Origin: an uncultured Chthonomonas sp.
GTDB taxonomy: Bacteria; Armatimonadota; Chthonomonadetes; Chthonomonadales; Chthonomonadaceae
Direction of reading: 5' to 3'
DNA length: 64,000 nt
NCBI GenBank assembly: GCA_903859705.1
Contig: CAIONQ010000030.1
Span: forward strand, 1-64,000
Of this stretch, positions 47,768 to 56,787 are shown piece after piece (the stretch's first letter is position 1; every line of letters starts with the position of its first letter). The position numbers and the translations under genes were made by a program. The notes under the pieces are model-generated. The model was not told the origin of the DNA. It ran no database searches and saw only the letters and a program-made list of their open reading frames with translations.

Positions 47768-48736
47768 ATGACAACACACAACAGGAACTTAAGGTTCCGA
47801 ACAGTTTCCGCTGCCTTCGCCGTGGCAGCTCTCTCGTGCGCATTGGTTTCATCCGTATTCGCACAGGACCCAAATGGTGGCCAGGCTGGCCAGCAGCAGG
47901 GCGGTGGCCAGGGTGGATTTGGGGGCGGACAGGGCGGCTTCGGCGGCGGACGCCGTGGCGGCCAGGGTGGCCCGGGCGGAATGCCCTTCGCGATGGGAAC
48001 CGTAACTGGCGGCGACGCTCAGAACGGCACTATCACCATTAATTCCCAATTCGGTGGCGGCTCGCAGACCATTAAAGTATCTCAGAATACCGAGTTTGAC
48101 ACGCAGGAAACCATTGCTGTAAAAGACCTGAAGGTTGGAGACAGTGTTGTGGTTGTAGGTATTCCCGCAACTATTACTGCCAACACCATTACCGCTGGAG
48201 ACCCACCTTCATTTATGCCGGGCGCAGGTCGCCGCGGCGGCCAGGGTGGACCGGGAGCACCGGGAGCACCGGGCGGATTTAATGGTGGACAGCCCAATGG
48301 TCAGAACAACCCCAACGGTCAGAACCCGGCACAGCCGGCACCGATAATGGCAAATGCAAATGCTACGGGCAAAGTAAGCTCAACATCTCCTCTAACCATT
48401 CGTGTTAGCGATTCTGTAGAGGTGGTACTGAAGCTCGCCAAGGATGCTAAGATCACCAAGTACAAGAAAGTCGCCTTCTCCAGCCTGAAAGTCGGCGATG
48501 TGATTTTTGCCCAGGGCCAGGCAGGTGCCGATGGTACCTTTAACGCAACTGGCGTTGGCGTTAACATGCAGATGGGCGGTGGCGGCCGTGGCATGATGGG
48601 CGGCTTCGGTGGTGGATTTGGCGGTGGCCCCGGCGGTGCTGGCGGCGGCGGTTTTGGTGGCGGACGCCGTGGCGGACGTGGCGGCGGTGCTGGTGGCGCT
48701 GGCGCCAATGGCGGTAACCCGGGTAACAACAACTGA
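47768..48736 (+). CDS. Exported glycine-rich protein with two DUF5666-like domains
   Basis: 322 residues from ATG 47768 (GAGGAG upstream). After a signal peptide (AAFAVAALSCALVSSVFAQ) come three low-complexity Gly/Gln/Arg-rich segments, after residue 35, near 150-200 and at the C-terminus (GGFGGG, GGRRGGRGGG). They are separated by two beta-barrel-like domains with the DUF5666 pattern: MGTVTGGDAQNGTITIN to LKVGDSVVVVG, and ATGKVSSTSPLTI to LKVGDVIFAQG. Function unknown; such proteins are predicted extracellular. The Gly-rich DNA gives antisense open frames that are not genes. Confidence 0.85.
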   Translation: MTTHNRNLRFRTVSAAFAVAALSCALVSSVFAQDPNGGQAGQQQGGGQGGFGGGQGGFGGGRRGGQGGPGGMPFAMGTVTGGDAQNGTITINSQFGGGSQTIKVSQNTEFDTQETIAVKDLKVGDSVVVVGIPATITANTITAGDPPSFMPGAGRRGGQGGPGAPGAPGGFNGGQPNGQNNPNGQNPAQPAPIMANANATGKVSSTSPLTIRVSDSVEVVLKLAKDAKITKYKKVAFSSLKVGDVIFAQGQAGADGTFNATGVGVNMQMGGGGRGMMGGFGGGFGGGPGGAGGGGFGGGRRGGRGGGAGGAGANGGNPGNNN

Positions 48737-48786
48737 GTACCGACCAACCCACAGTTTAACGAAACTGTGAGGAGATCACACAGTAC

Positions 48787-48818
48787 AAGGGCGGGAACCA
48801 GCGATGGTTCCGGCCCTT
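48787..48818 (+). terminator. Hairpin terminator
   Basis: AAGGGCGGGAACCA, loop GCGA, TGGTTCCGGCCCTT: 14-bp stem with one mismatch, followed by GCTATTTC. It lies between the glycine-rich protein (plus) and the GH2 gene (minus). Confidence 0.75.
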
Positions 48819-48851
48819 GCTATTTCTGGCACCGTAATCACAGCAATGCTT

Positions 48852-51200
48852 TTAAGATAAAAGCAATCCACACTCTTGCATCCACCTGCGGTACTGATCC
48901 GGGTTAAATGGCGGTGGTCCGGCAAGGTAGTGGTTATTGCCATCCCCTGCGGCGCTGCGCCACTCTATGTAAAAGAACCGCTGCTTTGCGGCCAGTGCCG
49001 CGATGTTGGCAAGTACTGCCGTGCTGCCGGATTTGACATTGCCAGATCCCTCAAGCAATACCTCGTTGCCTCCCAGCTCACGCACCCTGTAATCCACCAA
49101 TAGATCCAAAGAGGTATCGTTGCAAGCTACAAGGTTATGATTCCAGTTTGCCGGTTCAGAAAGGATCAGGCACAGCCGCTGCTGGGATCGCTTGATGTAC
49201 TGGAATGCGGCTTTGGGTTGAAAATAGTAATCCACCACTGCATCGGAGAATTGGGGCCATCCATCTATCAGGTTCCACCATAGAATGCCTGTTCGCCTCC
49301 ACTTGGCTGTTCGAAAGAGCTCTATAAAGAACTTCTTTGCCTCTGCCTGCGTAAACTGGCTCTGCTCTACAAACTCTTCAAGTGTATCGGGTTCGGTGCC
49401 AAAAAACTCGCGAACCTGTTTGCGCATCAGCTCAATTCGGTAATCGTAGATGTCCACCCCGGGCACGGGCGATGTTGAGTGCAGAAGCCATTGTGGATTG
49501 CCCGGGTTGCCTGCTGGCCACAGTTGATCAGGGGAAATGAACTGTTTCACACTCTCTACTGCGGGCATGCCGTGGTAACCAATTTCGGATGCGAAGTGGC
49601 ACACAGAGGTGCGGTAGTAGTCGCTCTTAAACCCATCTCTGGGTCCCCACAGGTGGCTTTCTGGCAGCCACCTATCGCCGGTTTTGAAGGCTGCTTCATC
49701 TATGTAAGGCGAAGAAGGTAAATATTCCCGACCGGGATCTTCGGCGCGCACAACATCTGGCAGAACTTTTCTTGTAAGTACGTTTTGATTGGGATTGCCA
49801 CACTGAAACCAGGAGTATGCCTGATCGCATTCATTATCGCCTGCCCACAGAGCAAGGCAAGCATGGGATCTTAGCCGCCGTACAACTCGGATTGCCTCTT
49901 CGCGCAGGCGGTCTTGAAAATCCGTATCCTGCGGATAAACCGCACATGCCATAGCGAAATCTTGCCAGATGAGAATGCCCTTTTCATCGCACAGATCAAA
50001 GAATAGATCATTTTCATACACATTGCCGCCCCAGCATCGCAGCATGTTAACGCCGATATCGGATGCAAGGTCCAGCAGTTTCGGAAGTCGAGAAACATCT
50101 CGAGAGTGGTAAGCATCAACTGGCACATGGTTGCTGCCCATTACAAACAACCGTTTGCCGTTTACATAAAAGCAGAACTCTCCCCTGCCCTCGGCATCTG
50201 TAAGGCTGGTTCGTTCCAGCTTAACAGTACGCACCCCATGCCGAAACTCCACACTATCGATGGCATCACCGTTGCGATATAGCGTTACCGTGCAGTTATA
50301 AAGTGGCTGCCCGCCGCTACCTGCTGGCCACCACAATTGTGGGTTTGCCAGATGAAATGTAAGGCGCCCACTGGAGAATAGCGCCGGCTGGCGATGCGTA
50401 AAGCTGGAAACGCCACACGCCCCCCGTATCTCTACTTCGTAACTGGAACGGGCCAACTCTGAAAACGATGCCGAATAGGTTAACAGCAGCGATGCGCCGG
50501 TTTCATCGGCACGCAACGTTCGTAAGAACACCTGATCCAGCCGATCGTCTGGCTGCCACTCAAGCCCAACGGGGCGCCAGATGCCGGCCGTAACGGCGCG
50601 CGGCATAATATCCCAACCATAACTGTGAGGTGGTTTGCGCACGTAAAGAGACTCGTAGCTGGCGCGCCCTGCCCCAACACCAGGTGGATATGCGTGCCCC
50701 TCTGAAAGCGAAATCGAGGGGGCAATGTGAACCACAATTTCGTGCTCACCTGCTGGCAAAGTGTGGTTGAGTGGCAGGCTATGCTCTACCAGGGCATTAT
50801 CTGTAACCCCAATTGGGCGGCCATCTATCCATATGCTGGCCCGGCAATCCACGCCCTGTAACTGAAGCACATGCATGCCGGGTACCGATGCATCCACACG
50901 GTGAACAGTAAACCTTCGGAAGTACCACAAGTCGGCATGCTCAACCCAGGTTAGTCTGGAGATATTCATGCCCACAAATGGATCTTCAATCTCCCCTGCT
51001 GCCAGCAGATCCAGTTCGAAGTTACCGGGCACAGTTGCCGGAATGATCTTAAGGCCGCTGTTTTCGATAGAAGCGATGTCTGGATGTGCCCGTGCAGCCA
51101 ATCTCGGGTTGTTTACTGCATGGCCATCCTCATCCGGCACACGATAAGCAACCAGCCAATCCCCACCAAGATCAAGGCAATTACGCATCGGGTACTTCAT
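48852..51200 (-). CDS. GH2 beta-mannosidase
   Basis: 782 residues from ATG 51200 (GAGGTG seven bases upstream); codons further upstream give an unrelated stretch. Layout: sugar-binding jelly roll (about 1-190), Ig-like domain, then TIM barrel from about 330. The acid/base Glu457 is in LWAGDNECDQ and the nucleophile Glu539 in FASEIGYHGMPA; both match mannosidase-type GH2 rather than beta-galactosidase. GSNHVPVDAY and MLRCWGGNVYEND are also family landmarks. No signal peptide, so it removes mannose from oligosaccharides inside the cell. The 79-base gap after dabA on the same strand leaves co-transcription open. Confidence 0.93.
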   Translation of the reverse strand: MKYPMRNCLDLGGDWLVAYRVPDEDGHAVNNPRLAARAHPDIASIENSGLKIIPATVPGNFELDLLAAGEIEDPFVGMNISRLTWVEHADLWYFRRFTVHRVDASVPGMHVLQLQGVDCRASIWIDGRPIGVTDNALVEHSLPLNHTLPAGEHEIVVHIAPSISLSEGHAYPPGVGAGRASYESLYVRKPPHSYGWDIMPRAVTAGIWRPVGLEWQPDDRLDQVFLRTLRADETGASLLLTYSASFSELARSSYEVEIRGACGVSSFTHRQPALFSSGRLTFHLANPQLWWPAGSGGQPLYNCTVTLYRNGDAIDSVEFRHGVRTVKLERTSLTDAEGRGEFCFYVNGKRLFVMGSNHVPVDAYHSRDVSRLPKLLDLASDIGVNMLRCWGGNVYENDLFFDLCDEKGILIWQDFAMACAVYPQDTDFQDRLREEAIRVVRRLRSHACLALWAGDNECDQAYSWFQCGNPNQNVLTRKVLPDVVRAEDPGREYLPSSPYIDEAAFKTGDRWLPESHLWGPRDGFKSDYYRTSVCHFASEIGYHGMPAVESVKQFISPDQLWPAGNPGNPQWLLHSTSPVPGVDIYDYRIELMRKQVREFFGTEPDTLEEFVEQSQFTQAEAKKFFIELFRTAKWRRTGILWWNLIDGWPQFSDAVVDYYFQPKAAFQYIKRSQQRLCLILSEPANWNHNLVACNDTSLDLLVDYRVRELGGNEVLLEGSGNVKSGSTAVLANIAALAAKQRFFYIEWRSAAGDGNNHYLAGPPPFNPDQYRRWMQECGLLLS

Positions 51201-51279
51201 CGAAAACACCTCTACATCGCCAGAGTTATCCCCTACTCTTTCGGCAAAGAGGTCGGCGGTTCCTGATAATATGGCATGT

Positions 51280-53718
51280 TTACGCAGGCAAAGTGCAGGA
51301 TGTTTGTGCATCGGCTGGCACCCATCGGAGATTGCCTACGTATCGCCACAGGGCAGCGCCTTCCTCCTCTATTGCGATGAGATGCACCCATCCATTGTCC
51401 AGTAGTTCGCACACAGCAGGCAGGACCGAGATTGCGTCGTTAAGCATGGTTCGCGGCGCCTCGATAAACGCCGAAAGCCGCAGCGGCTCATGGCGGAGTT
51501 TATCGCCATCCATCACGGATTCTTTTGGCAGCCCCATTCGCAGTGGCCCACCGTTGCCAGAGATCACTCCAAGATTGCCAACAAGGTTGTGGGCGGTTTT
51601 GGTACCGCTGCCGAATATTTCGTTATCTACCGTGGATGCAAAGTACTGCAAGTTAATCCAGGCCGCTACCACAAGTGGAGCGGCGAGTATAAGTTTGAGC
51701 ACATCCGGCCCCTGATCGGAGTGGTAGTTATGCAGAAATGCCCTGGATTTAAGGTTACAGGCAACTGTTCTGGCTCTGGGTGCAGCAATGAATGCGGCAT
51801 TGCCAGCAAGCCCCCACTCTGGCATTGTCTCGGCCCAGTTACGGTTGCTGCGCCGCAGGCTCTGGGTGGTCCCGCGGTCCTGCTTAGCTTCCTCCTGCAG
51901 AAGCTGTTCTGCACACTTAATGCCGAGTTTCAGTTCTTCAAGATAGGGCTGAAAGAGCTCCGGCATCTTCTCGGTATCAAATACCTGAAGCTCCTGTACC
52001 GTTGTATCGTGCAAGGCAGGCAGGAACCAGGTATCCTCCGGCACCTCAATTCCTTTGTGTTTTAAGCCAGCTCTTACCGGCTGGCTGTTTAAAATTTGAG
52101 CGGCAATGCGCGCATTGTTCTCTCCTGTATGGCCACCACAGGCGCCACAATCCAGGGCAGCGCCATATGCATTGTTAACGCTGCTTGAGCCATGGCCGCA
52201 AAAGAGCACCAGTTTTGCAAAGTTATGGGTTAGCCCCATGTTTTTCAAGGCTGCTGTGGCGGCATCTATCTGATCCTCCAGGCTAATTCCAGCCAACCCC
52301 TTACTGTCATCTGTGTCGAGCACTATCGTTGTTCCGCTAACAACCTGCTTTCCGTTCCCGATCCCGAGGATATCCTTCACAAAGGCAGCAGCGTTCAGCA
52401 AACCGGCAGCCTCCACAAACGAACAGCTGCCAGGCAGTGCCGTTTTCATTGCCTTCCAGGCAGACTTGCTGCGGCTGCGTTGATCCGCATTGAGTGCCTG
52501 GGCAGCAGTTGCAAATTCATGTACGCGCCAACGTGGTTTTATAAGTGCGGGGCAAAGTGCAGTTCCGTGCGTGCTTCCCACAGGCACATACTCTATTGGG
52601 AAGCCAAAGAAGCCGGCAAAGCCTACGGTCTCAATCCGATCGGATTGCTGTTCCAGCGCTCTGCGCATTGGCTCTGAGCGAACATCGATGCAAAACACCA
52701 TCTGGGCTAATGGCGTGCCCGATGCAGGAGTTTGCGGCCCAAGGGTAAAGCTCCCAGCCACTGACCGCTGAAGTGCAAACTCGAGTGCACATTGGCAAAC
52801 GAAACTGAGCACCGTTGCAGAGGTGATCTCTCCACCGGGAACGTGGCCAGCTATGGATGTGCGCCATGCCAATTGTGTTTGCGGTGTGCAGCAATCTTTG
52901 AATATCGCGACATGGTATGCAAGCAGAATAGCAAGCAGATCCACCAGCAATGATGTGTCTTCCACTTGTTGTGCGGCAATCCCACTCCACCCTCCGGCAG
53001 AGAGAAGCAACCTGTGCATTAAATCTGCGACGGCCGCTGGCGCTGGCTGAAGCATCTCGAGGCAGTGGCAGATCGCTTCGAAGCTACTCTGCGGCAAACC
53101 AGCAACAAAGCCCCGTAAGCCCACTATTCCGGCAATTTCCGCGGATCTATCATGCTTTGCAGAAGCCTGCCACCATGCGTAGAGCCCGGCCGAACGCTGA
53201 GGTATATTTCTGCCAGCCTCATCGGCTGTAAACCAACTTGCGCACCACCGGGTTACTTCGTTTCCTGTGGCTTCAAAGCATCTGGTGCCCGTTTGTAAGT
53301 CGAGCAGTTCCGCCGGGCTTCGTATGCATGCCGCATGGTCTACGGGTACGGGTGCCACTTCATCCGTAACGAGAGACGCCATAACGTACTGTGCAGAGAT
53401 GCCTTTTATAAAGTGAGCAGCATCTGCTGGAAGTGTGCGGGAGGCGTAAGCCAGTGCGGTTTCAATATCCTGTTCCTTGAACTTGCCTTGTGCCCACTGT
53501 TCTCGATACCAGCTAATTGGCATCAGTGTTCTGCCATGTGATGCCGCCTGCATCAGTGTGGCTGCAGAAATAAAGTGCCGGGATGTTAGGCCAAGATATG
53601 GATTGACAGCCACAAAATTGCTAATTGGAAATTGTGGAGCAATTCGTGAGCATGCATCCTGCACGGCAGACCATGTTGCCGTATTCGTAGCAGAATTTGT
53701 AGGTTCTAAGGCTATCAT
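51280..53718 (-). CDS. dabA: Inorganic carbon transporter subunit DabA (DUF2309)
   Basis: 812 residues. The beta-carbonic-anhydrase-like zinc site is complete: Cys343 and Asp345 in CIDVRSE, His509 in FCGHGS and Cys524 in LDCGACGGHTG. DabA is the cytoplasmic subunit that, with DabB, converts CO2 to bicarbonate in one direction, driven by ion flow. The start SNFVAVNPYLGL is typical. Its ATG overlaps the dabB stop by four bases. Outside autotrophs the system supports growth at low CO2 by supplying bicarbonate to carboxylases. Confidence 0.97.
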   Translation of the reverse strand: MIALEPTNSATNTATWSAVQDACSRIAPQFPISNFVAVNPYLGLTSRHFISAATLMQAASHGRTLMPISWYREQWAQGKFKEQDIETALAYASRTLPADAAHFIKGISAQYVMASLVTDEVAPVPVDHAACIRSPAELLDLQTGTRCFEATGNEVTRWCASWFTADEAGRNIPQRSAGLYAWWQASAKHDRSAEIAGIVGLRGFVAGLPQSSFEAICHCLEMLQPAPAAVADLMHRLLLSAGGWSGIAAQQVEDTSLLVDLLAILLAYHVAIFKDCCTPQTQLAWRTSIAGHVPGGEITSATVLSFVCQCALEFALQRSVAGSFTLGPQTPASGTPLAQMVFCIDVRSEPMRRALEQQSDRIETVGFAGFFGFPIEYVPVGSTHGTALCPALIKPRWRVHEFATAAQALNADQRSRSKSAWKAMKTALPGSCSFVEAAGLLNAAAFVKDILGIGNGKQVVSGTTIVLDTDDSKGLAGISLEDQIDAATAALKNMGLTHNFAKLVLFCGHGSSSVNNAYGAALDCGACGGHTGENNARIAAQILNSQPVRAGLKHKGIEVPEDTWFLPALHDTTVQELQVFDTEKMPELFQPYLEELKLGIKCAEQLLQEEAKQDRGTTQSLRRSNRNWAETMPEWGLAGNAAFIAAPRARTVACNLKSRAFLHNYHSDQGPDVLKLILAAPLVVAAWINLQYFASTVDNEIFGSGTKTAHNLVGNLGVISGNGGPLRMGLPKESVMDGDKLRHEPLRLSAFIEAPRTMLNDAISVLPAVCELLDNGWVHLIAIEEEGAALWRYVGNLRWVPADAQTSCTLPA

Positions 53719-55301
53719 GCGTAAAGCTCCCCGTTCCGGGTGAGAGTGCTGTCAGACGTAGAGTAGTGCGGCTGATGCACAGGTTCACGCCTCATTAGCA
53801 GGGCATTAAAGCAGTTACCGATGTAGAACCCAGATTGGGCCATGGTAATGAAGGCGGGACTTATACGGGCAGTTAGCCGCCTTGCTAATGGCGCCATGGC
53901 ACCCATTGCCAGCCCGGCTACGATGAGCAAGGCTGCAAGTGTGCTGAAGAGTATCGGGTGATGGTTAACTGGCATAACAACCATGGAGGCAAACATGCCG
54001 CACAGCAGGTGGTACATGGCGCACAGGGCTGCAGTTACTCCCACACCATTCAAAACGCTCCCAGGGGTTACCGCGCCTTCCCATCGCCTTGCGAGCCCGC
54101 CACCTATGGCAGATATCAGCACGATCTGCAGGCACCATTCGGCCAATGTGTGGCCAGTAATGGGCAGCAAAAGAGCACTTACGGCAACTGCAGTGGCGCT
54201 TGCAACCGCGTAACCAGGCACACTCTGTGAAGGGGTCGGGTTTACAGTTGGATTGCATGCGGGCTTCACAGTACTGGATCGCAAGAATGCATGCGCCTTA
54301 TAAATTGCATGCGCGGCAAGATGAAGGCCCGCTGCGCCATAAGCCCCGAGCCCGATCTCAGCCATCATAAAGCCCATTTGAAGCACAGTGGAATATGCGA
54401 GCGAGCGTTTAACAGAAACCTGGCACGGCAACGCCATAGCTGCCACACACATGGTAAGCACCCCCGCTGTAAGAGCCACACAGGATGCCGCCGTGCACAT
54501 GCTAACCATGCCTGATGTGCGTAGGAGCAGCAAACCTCCTGCGTTTACGATGCCAGCGTGCATGAGTGCGGAAACAGGAGTTGGCGCATCCAGGGTATCT
54601 GGCAGCCAGCTAAAAAATGGAAACTGAGCAGATTTGAAGCAGGCTCCCAGCACCATGAGAACACAGGGAAGCTGTAGCGCAGCAGAAGATGTGTGTATCG
54701 CTGCCATATGCATGCTCTTGAATTCTACCGATGCCAGCCGATGTTCAAACAGGTACATAGCCGCGAACAGACATACATCACCCAGCCTGCTGACAATGAA
54801 CTTTTGCCATGCCGCCGCTGCTCCAGAAGAGCTCAACCTGTTGAAAGTTAGCAACGGATGCAGCACCAGCCCAGCGGCTATCCATGCTGCAAGAAACATG
54901 GGAAGGGAAGCTGACAGAGGCAGCATGCTAACACAGCCAATGGCAGCGCCGATGAGCTGCATAAATCGTCCGCTCCTCTCATCGGCCCTCATGTAACGCC
55001 GGGAGAAGCCTGAAACGGCAACCGCAAGTAGGGCGGTGAGCATTCCATAGGTGCGAGCCATAACATCCAGTGTGAATGATGGTCCGTTAGACAGCACGCT
55101 GGAGTTGACAAAGGGAGCGACAAATAGGGAGACCGAACCCAAAATGATTGCGTTAACCATGCAGCAAGCCTGAATAAAAGACGCAAAAGCAAGACGGTGC
55201 TTATGCACCACTTTCCCGGGAATCAGCAAACTGAGAAGCAGCACTGCAGGCATTGATAATATCAGCGCCCATACGAGTGGCTTCAACACCAGTGGGTTCA
55301 T
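53715..55301 (-). CDS. dabB: Inorganic carbon transporter subunit DabB (NuoL-like)
   Basis: 528 residues with about 13-14 membrane helices. It belongs to the proton-channel subunits of complex I and Mrp antiporters: FIVSRLGDVCLFAAMYLFEH, SAQFPFFSWLPDTLDAPTPVSALMHA (written here in part: PFFSWLPDTLDAPTPVSALM) and LAYSTVLQMGFMMAE. It is shorter than NuoL and lacks the long lateral helix, as DabB does. It provides the ion path that drives DabA. A TTGACA/TATTAT promoter lies about 60 bases upstream; dabA follows with a four-base overlap. Confidence 0.95.
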   Translation of the reverse strand: MNPLVLKPLVWALILSMPAVLLLSLLIPGKVVHKHRLAFASFIQACCMVNAIILGSVSLFVAPFVNSSVLSNGPSFTLDVMARTYGMLTALLAVAVSGFSRRYMRADERSGRFMQLIGAAIGCVSMLPLSASLPMFLAAWIAAGLVLHPLLTFNRLSSSGAAAAWQKFIVSRLGDVCLFAAMYLFEHRLASVEFKSMHMAAIHTSSAALQLPCVLMVLGACFKSAQFPFFSWLPDTLDAPTPVSALMHAGIVNAGGLLLLRTSGMVSMCTAASCVALTAGVLTMCVAAMALPCQVSVKRSLAYSTVLQMGFMMAEIGLGAYGAAGLHLAAHAIYKAHAFLRSSTVKPACNPTVNPTPSQSVPGYAVASATAVAVSALLLPITGHTLAEWCLQIVLISAIGGGLARRWEGAVTPGSVLNGVGVTAALCAMYHLLCGMFASMVVMPVNHHPILFSTLAALLIVAGLAMGAMAPLARRLTARISPAFITMAQSGFYIGNCFNALLMRREPVHQPHYSTSDSTLTRNGELYA

Positions 55302-55359
55302 TCTAAAATTCCTTTCCAGTTATGCAGCACTCAATATCATGTTTCTAAATACATGAATT

Positions 55360-55389
55360 ATAATACACGACAATATATTCCTATGTCAA
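55360..55389 (-). promoter_or_regulatory. dabBA promoter
   Basis: Minus strand TTGACA (55389-55384), 18-base spacer, TATTAT (55365-55360), about 60 bases before the dabB start. An inverted repeat CATGT-N8-ACATG (55338-55355) lies at the expected transcription start and could be an operator. Confidence 0.6.
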
Positions 55390-55671
55390 GATTCAATCCA
55401 TTATTAGGACAAACGAGTTTTGGGTGGCGGTTCTAACATCGGAAGATAAAATGTCCCATCTTAATTAAGGCAATGCTATAAAACAAAATATCCAATTCTG
55501 TCTGCGGCAATACGTTTACAAACCTAATACTTACACATTCAGTAGTTAGAGTCTCTCGTGGTTTACAAACCGATGTCACTTGAGATGCGCCATAGATCGT
55601 CTGTTGTGCGTGATGAGCCGGTGGTTCAAGACTGTTAAACCGGCCCATCGCCACCCGTATTTTATAAAGAC
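55390..55671. other. Intergenic region between the cmr operon end and the dabB promoter, with 11-base direct repeats
   Basis: No convincing gene. GTTTACAAACC occurs twice, at 55514-55524 and 55561-55571, 47 bases apart; the units are near-palindromic (GGTTT-AC-AAACC in the second). No T-rich terminator for the CRISPR operon is visible. An 80-codon minus-strand frame starting at a TTG at 55675 has no recognisable content. Confidence 0.45.
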
Positions 55672-56733
55672 TCAATCTATTGCAACAAAACTCTGGTCGA
55701 CATAATCAGCGCTTTTTACACGGCGGTCAAGCTTCCGCTCATAACTCTTATCGCTATGGCGGGCAATCTCTAAGACACGAAGTTCGCCACTATCACGGGC
55801 AGCTTCGAAAAACACGCGTTCATCTCGATGCCCCCCCGGGTAGATTAAACAATCAGAGGGCGGCTCTTGACGTGCAGCAGTCATCCAGAGAGATGGCACC
55901 CTGAGCTTTTTAAATACACTATCAAACCGCCCTCTGGTATTTGAGTCTAATGCAAGGTAGTCCTTATGCGCCGATGGAGAGAGTTTGATTGATGCTGATC
56001 CTGTTTCAAGAATATCCTGATACCGTTCAAAAATGGCATAACCAATGGGTGATACTGTATAGTTACCATCTTCCTGCTGGAGCACCAGTGTCGCCATCTT
56101 TGCTGGCATCCCTTTTAGGCGGTTCTCCGTTTCTCTTGCTTCCCGGCTATCTGCACCAAACAGCCATTCACAGAACTCTTCATGCTCCGCAAGCAAGTGA
56201 TAGTCCCAACCGATGGGCGACGTTGGCATCTCTATAATTTCGCTAAATTGCTCATGTATGTAATAAACGGGCACGTCAAACAGTTGCCCAACCATAGTAG
56301 CGTATGCGGTTTCCGCCTTAAATCCACCTGTAGCACAAATGATAGGCTGCCGCTGTACTTTTTTCGCTTCCATGATCCGTTCGATAATCAGACTAACCAA
56401 CGACTTGAGTCCCCTGGTTTTGAACTCCTCTGCACTCGACACAATGCCATAGATTTCACACATGGTCACACTATAGTCTGCGTAATTTAAATGTAACGCC
56501 GCTGCACACAACTTACCTTCCGGTGTGCAGGAGTGTAACAGGTCTATCGTGGCTGATTTGTCAAGCAACCTGGAAAGAGAATTTGTTTCCGCACTTGCCT
56601 CAGTCACCGGGGTCTGCTTGAGGTAGCGCGCGAGAACATCAAGCTCTGGCAACGGCCCACCAGGATGCAGGCTGTTTGCTTTACGATAGTTGGAAAGCAC
56701 CGATGTGCCAACCGTTGTGATCACTGTTTTCAT
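55672..56733 (-). CDS. CARF - winged helix - RelE-like CRISPR effector (Cami1-type)
   Basis: 353 residues from ATG 56733 (AGAGG seven bases upstream). Residues 1-175 are a CARF domain of the APE2256/Csm6-related kind: ITTVGTSVLSN at 5-15 and CATGGFKAETAYA at 133-145, the ligand-binding loops. A winged-helix-like segment follows at about 190-240 (MPAKMATLVLQ, YTVSPIGYAIFERY). Residues 247-340 align by eye with RelE toxins: IKLSPSAHKDYLALDSNTRGR helices, then ERVFFEAARDSGELRVLEIARHSDKSYERK split over the strand-strand-helix end, with Arg325 and Tyr331 where RelE has catalytic Arg81 and Tyr87. No HEPN motif. Cami1 proteins are cOA-activated ribosome-dependent mRNA interferases. It follows cmr6 by 54 bases. 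Confidence 0.8.
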   Translation of the reverse strand: MKTVITTVGTSVLSNYRKANSLHPGGPLPELDVLARYLKQTPVTEASAETNSLSRLLDKSATIDLLHSCTPEGKLCAAALHLNYADYSVTMCEIYGIVSSAEEFKTRGLKSLVSLIIERIMEAKKVQRQPIICATGGFKAETAYATMVGQLFDVPVYYIHEQFSEIIEMPTSPIGWDYHLLAEHEEFCEWLFGADSREARETENRLKGMPAKMATLVLQQEDGNYTVSPIGYAIFERYQDILETGSASIKLSPSAHKDYLALDSNTRGRFDSVFKKLRVPSLWMTAARQEPPSDCLIYPGGHRDERVFFEAARDSGELRVLEIARHSDKSYERKLDRRVKSADYVDQSFVAID

Positions 56734-56787
56734 TGTTTTGCCTCTCGTAAACACCTTAATAACGGTTCGCAGCGGTAAATGGAAATC

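Noticed and set aside
47870-48740. Repetitive Gly-coding DNA as a possible CRISPR or satellite array
   Set aside because: The repetition follows codons of Gly-rich protein segments and has no repeat-spacer regularity.
55433-55675. 80-codon minus-strand frame after the CARF-RelE gene
   Set aside because: Begins at a TTG overlapping the previous stop, without ribosome site; composition looks non-coding.
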